Positions 60,661 to 64,000 of a stretch of 64,000 bases of DNA are shown here, piece by piece (position 1 is the first letter of the stretch; every line of letters starts with the position of its first letter). This DNA comes from Ananas comosus. Its lineage: Eukaryota; Streptophyta; Magnoliopsida; Poales; Bromeliaceae. The notes beneath the pieces are model-generated. The model was not told the DNA's origin. It did not search any database and worked only from the letters and a program-made list of their open reading frames with translations. Both the position numbers and the translations under genes were made by a program. The stretch is taken from contig NC_033622.1 in assembly GCF_001540865.1 (NCBI RefSeq), forward strand, positions 1,142,504 to 1,206,503, given 5' to 3'.

Positions 60661-63552
60661 ATGGCTCCGAGCTTGGGCTTCTCCCAGTGGAGGTGGGGGA
60701 AGGAGAAGAGAGGAGGGAGGGGAGCCCCTGTGGTGGTGGCCATGGAAAACCCTAATTTTTCCGTGATCCAAATCGACGGCCCTGATTCTCCGGCGCGCCG
60801 CGGCAAGGGCCATGGGAGGAGGAGCCCCAAGCAGCTCACTTGGGCTCTAATCCTCTCGGCCCGCCGCAGCGTTTGCTGCATTGTTTCCGCCGTGTCGGCA
60901 CTCTCCGGAGCTCTCAAAATGCGGCTAAGCCATGGGCACCGTGTCGTCCCCGGGGACGACAAGCCCGAGAAGCCGCGGCGGCTTCTCAAGCTCATCAGTG
61001 GCTTCCTTGTGCTCTGCCTCGCCGCCGCGCTCCTCATCAAGCTCTCGGCCTACTGGAAAGGCTGGCGCTTTCATCAGCCCGAGTTGCAGATCGAGGGGTG
61101 GACGCACTCGGCCTATCTCTCATGGCTCTCGTACCGCGCCGCCTACATTGCGTGCCCGGTTCAGGTCCTCTCTAAATTCTGCATTGTTCTCTTCGTCGTA
61201 CAGTCGGTGGATCGGATCATATTGTGCTTAGGGTGCTTCTGGATTAAGCTTAAGAGGATCAAACCAAGGATAGAGGAGGGTGCAATCAAAGGGGATTGTG
61301 AATTCCCCATGGTTCTTGTTCAAATTCCCATGTGTAATGAGAGGGAGGTAATCAATCACTAATGACTCTATCACTCTGCATAGTTTGATTTTTTTTTTTT
61401 TTCGTTTTGAAGTAAAAATTTGTAATTTAATTCGTGCGGTAGGTTTATGAGCAGTCGATTTCGGCTGCGTGCCAGCTCGATTGGCCTAAAGAGAGGCTAC
61501 TAATACAAGTACTTGATGACTCGGACGATGACACGGTTCGACTTGTGATTGAAGCTGAGGTTGTTAAATGGAGCCTCTGGGGTGTCAACATTGTTTATCG
61601 GCATCGGTTGGTCCGCACTGGTTATAAAGCTGGGAATCTCAAGTCCGCAATGAGTTGCGACTACGTGAAAAATTATGAGTTCGTTGCTATTTTTGATGCC
61701 GATTTCCAACCAAACCCTGATTTCCTTAAGCTCACTGTCCCACATTTTAAGGTAGTGATATCCATAATGACAAATTCTCCTCCTTTTTTTTTTTTTTTTT
61801 TTTTTAAATCTCTTGAGTTGTATGAATATGTTTAGAATTATTCACTCGCCTATAGATGATTTCAAGAAAATAACATGGAACTGTGAATAACTCTAAACGC
61901 TGAAAGGAGATAGCATAATTACGTAGGAATTTACGTTTACGTAATTTTGGTAATGAAACAACTTCCAAATTCACTGAGCTTTCGCTGAATTTGGTAAGAA
62001 CATGTAGTATTAAAGAAACAAGTGATCTATTCTAGTGTCTTGAGTACATTTGTCGATCTTGTTTTATAATTTAGGGAAATCCAGAAATTGGGTTAGTTCA
62101 AGGGAGGTGGAGTTTCGTGAACAAGGACGAGAACCTCTTAACTCGGCTCCAAAATATTAATTTGTGCTTTCATTTTGAAGTGGAGCAGCAGGTAAATGGG
62201 GTGTTTCTGAACTTTTTGGCTTCAATGGGACTGCCGGTGTTTGGAGAATTAAAGCATTAGAGGATTCTGGTGGTTGGCTCGAAAGAACGACTGTTGAGGA
62301 TATGGATATCGCTGTTCGTGCTCACCTCCACGGATGGAAATTCGTCTTCTTAAATGATGTTAAGGTAATTAATGTATCGAAGAAGCAATTCTCACGTTAA
62401 CTTCTGTATTGAATAGCTGCTAACTTTGTATTAGGTTCTTTTCTAGGTTTTATGTGAAGTTCCGGAATCTTACGAGGCTAACAGCAGCACAGATGGCACT
62501 CCGGTCCAATGCACCTTTTTCGTCTATGCCTTCCATAGATCATAACTTCGAAGGTTTGTAATCCTCCTAATTGTCTGTGCGGCCGCATTGGAGCTTCTGC
62601 AAACTTGTTATTCTAGTAGAGCTTTCAAAAGAAGCACTACTATCTTTGCTATTCGGATCCTTCTCAAAATGCTTTCCATTGAAGCTTCAAGTTCGGAGCT
62701 TCTGTTTTTGAGGTTCAGAAGCTCATTTTAGTTTCATGCCACGGCAGACGCTATAGAGATTTTGTTTACCAAATACCGAGGTTCTGCTTTTCTGAGTAAA
62801 GAAGCTATTCTAGAAGCTTTGTCAAGCAAAGCACCACTTAGTTTTCATTGTAGCTTTGATGCATCAAAATTCAAGTTTCTAAAATAGCCTTTTATGCTTT
62901 ATTGCAGATATCTATCTGGAACAAAGACAACTTAATTCTATTATTCTTTCTGTTAAGGAAACTAATCCTTCCATTCTATTCTTTCCCATTGTTTTGTGTA
63001 ATTCCCCCTTTGACTATGTTCGTCCCCGAAGCCGAGCTACCTGTTTTGGTGATATGCTACTTGCCTGTATTTATGTCCTTTCTCAACATCCTTCCCGCTC
63101 CACGATCTTTCCCTTTCATCGTTCCCTACCTCCTCCTCGAAAACACAATGTCCGTGACCAAATTCAATGCAATGGTTTCCGGATTGTTCCAACTGGGGAG
63201 CTCATATGAGTGGGTTGTCATTAAAAAGGCGGGAAGGTCGTCAGAATCGGATTTATTAGCAGCAGTAGAGAAAGATTCAAAAAGCCTTGGCATCGTAGAG
63301 ATTCAGAAACAAGTATCGGAAAGTGAATTTAGTGAGCTGATCAAGTTTAAGGAGCAAGTAGTGAAAGCTTCTTCTCCTGTCAAAAAGGTTAATAAAATCT
63401 ACAAAAAGGAGCTTTGCCTTGCTCTTCTCCTGCTCACCGCAGCGGTTCGAAGTCTTTTGTCCGTGCAGGGGATTCATTTTTATTTTCTTCTCTTTTAAGG
63501 AGTATCATTCCTCCTCGTCGGAGTCGATCTAATAGGAGAACAGATGAGTTGA
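60661..63552 (+). pseudogene. CSLC: Cellulose synthase-like C (xyloglucan glucan synthase), disabled
   Basis: CSLC enzymes (GT2 family, Golgi) make the beta-1,4-glucan backbone of xyloglucan. Exons: 60661-61347, 61443-61751, 62075-62364, 62447-62553, 62908-63552. Recognised: VQIPMCNEREV, the first catalytic region [105 protein letters not shown] and the C-terminal hydrophobic end. Lesions: a base missing in the T run at 62213-62217 (after VNGVFLN), about 8 nt missing at about 62480 just before QQHRW, TAG at 62536-62538 where the family continues, and TAA at 63496-63498 where a Gln codon (CAA) is expected, with in-frame homology running on to 63552. Exons 1 and 2 are intact (229 and 103 codons). 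The substitutions make a pseudogene likelier than sequencing error. Confidence 0.82.
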
Positions 63553-64000
63553 TGCTGGAAAAAAGACAAAAATGAACATACCAATTTCACTCAAGTCATC
63601 GACTATGTGATTCGGTAATGAAAACAACAACAGGATTTATATATATTAATTGGGTGAATCATGTTACGAGATTTTCCTGGCAAAACTGGGGATCATTCCA
63701 CGTCTTCGAAGAACTCTTCCACTTGAGTGCGGCTGTAAGTGACAATTAATAAATAACACCAAATAGAAGAGTTGGGTTCCAATTTTATCGAGTATTATCG
63801 ATAGAATTTGTAATTTTGTTCGCTTGTGTTCAACAATAAACAGCTACATATCTGTATTTATTCAGTATATTGTTGAGTTAAAAGAGAGTTTTTGTACAAT
63901 TCTCACCTAAAATTGGTAGCCTCATTTTGGTTGTCTTTTTTCCTCTGCTTTCCTTTTCCTAATTCGTTTCTTTTGGCTGACGATGATTGCTTGGGAGTTT
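63553..64000. other. CSLC 3' flank
   Basis: A probable former 3' UTR region with AATAAA-like sequences (for example CAATAAACAG near 63835). No other gene is visible before the window ends. Confidence 0.45.

Noticed and set aside
1..64000. CRISPR arrays, operons, phage or bacterial-type systems
   Set aside because: The window is clearly plant nuclear DNA. The regular repeats are microsatellites, SINEs and MITEs.

Overview
This is a draft-quality stretch of plant nuclear DNA. The genes have multiple introns with GT-AG splicing. The background is AT-rich and carries long (TA)n and (TC)n tracts, tRNA-derived SINEs and many small inverted-repeat transposons. Every gene family I recognise is from land plants. 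The look of the repeats makes me favour a monocot, possibly pineapple (Ananas), but I cannot confirm the species. Ns at 12178, 20123-20127 and 22771 mark small assembly gaps.

Layout. 1272-4796 (+): a clade-2-type glutamate receptor-like gene (GLR) whose first exon lies left of the window. 9914-13252 (+): a broken tandem GLR copy, reduced to exon 1, the tip of exon 3 and a frameshifted last exon, with Micron-like elements and a hAT-like element nested inside it. 14360-20122 (-): a 12-exon diacylglycerol kinase, complete except that its start codon falls in the N gap. 20900-26650: a transposon- and foldback-rich spacer. 26693-30471 (-): a nine-exon TRMO-type tRNA-Thr t6A37 methyltransferase with a probable one-base frame break near the N-terminus. 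30500-39450: spacer with SINEs and MITEs. 39451-41384 (-): a 5'-truncated SMAX1-like (Clp-type repressor) gene that abuts an unexplained GC-rich island (41500-42370). 46776-52225 (-): an apparently intact 12-exon vacuolar amino-acid transporter of the AVT1 type, including 24-nt and 20-nt exons. 53150-58500: transposon mosaic. 60661-63552 (+): a cellulose-synthase-like C (CSLC) gene with two frameshifts and two nonsense codons, probably a pseudogene.

The genes do not form a pathway. They cover calcium/amino-acid signalling (GLR), phosphatidic-acid signalling (DGK), tRNA modification (TRMO), karrikin-pathway repression (SMAX1-like), vacuolar amino-acid transport (AVT1) and xyloglucan backbone synthesis (CSLC). 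I found no rRNA, free-standing tRNA, CRISPR array or autonomous transposase. I also found no convincing new multi-gene system. The most unusual items are the nested TA-targeting elements, several perfect long inverted repeats, a GC-AG intron in DGK, an in-frame (readable) intron in GLR, and the decay states of the GLR copy, SMAX1-like and CSLC loci.
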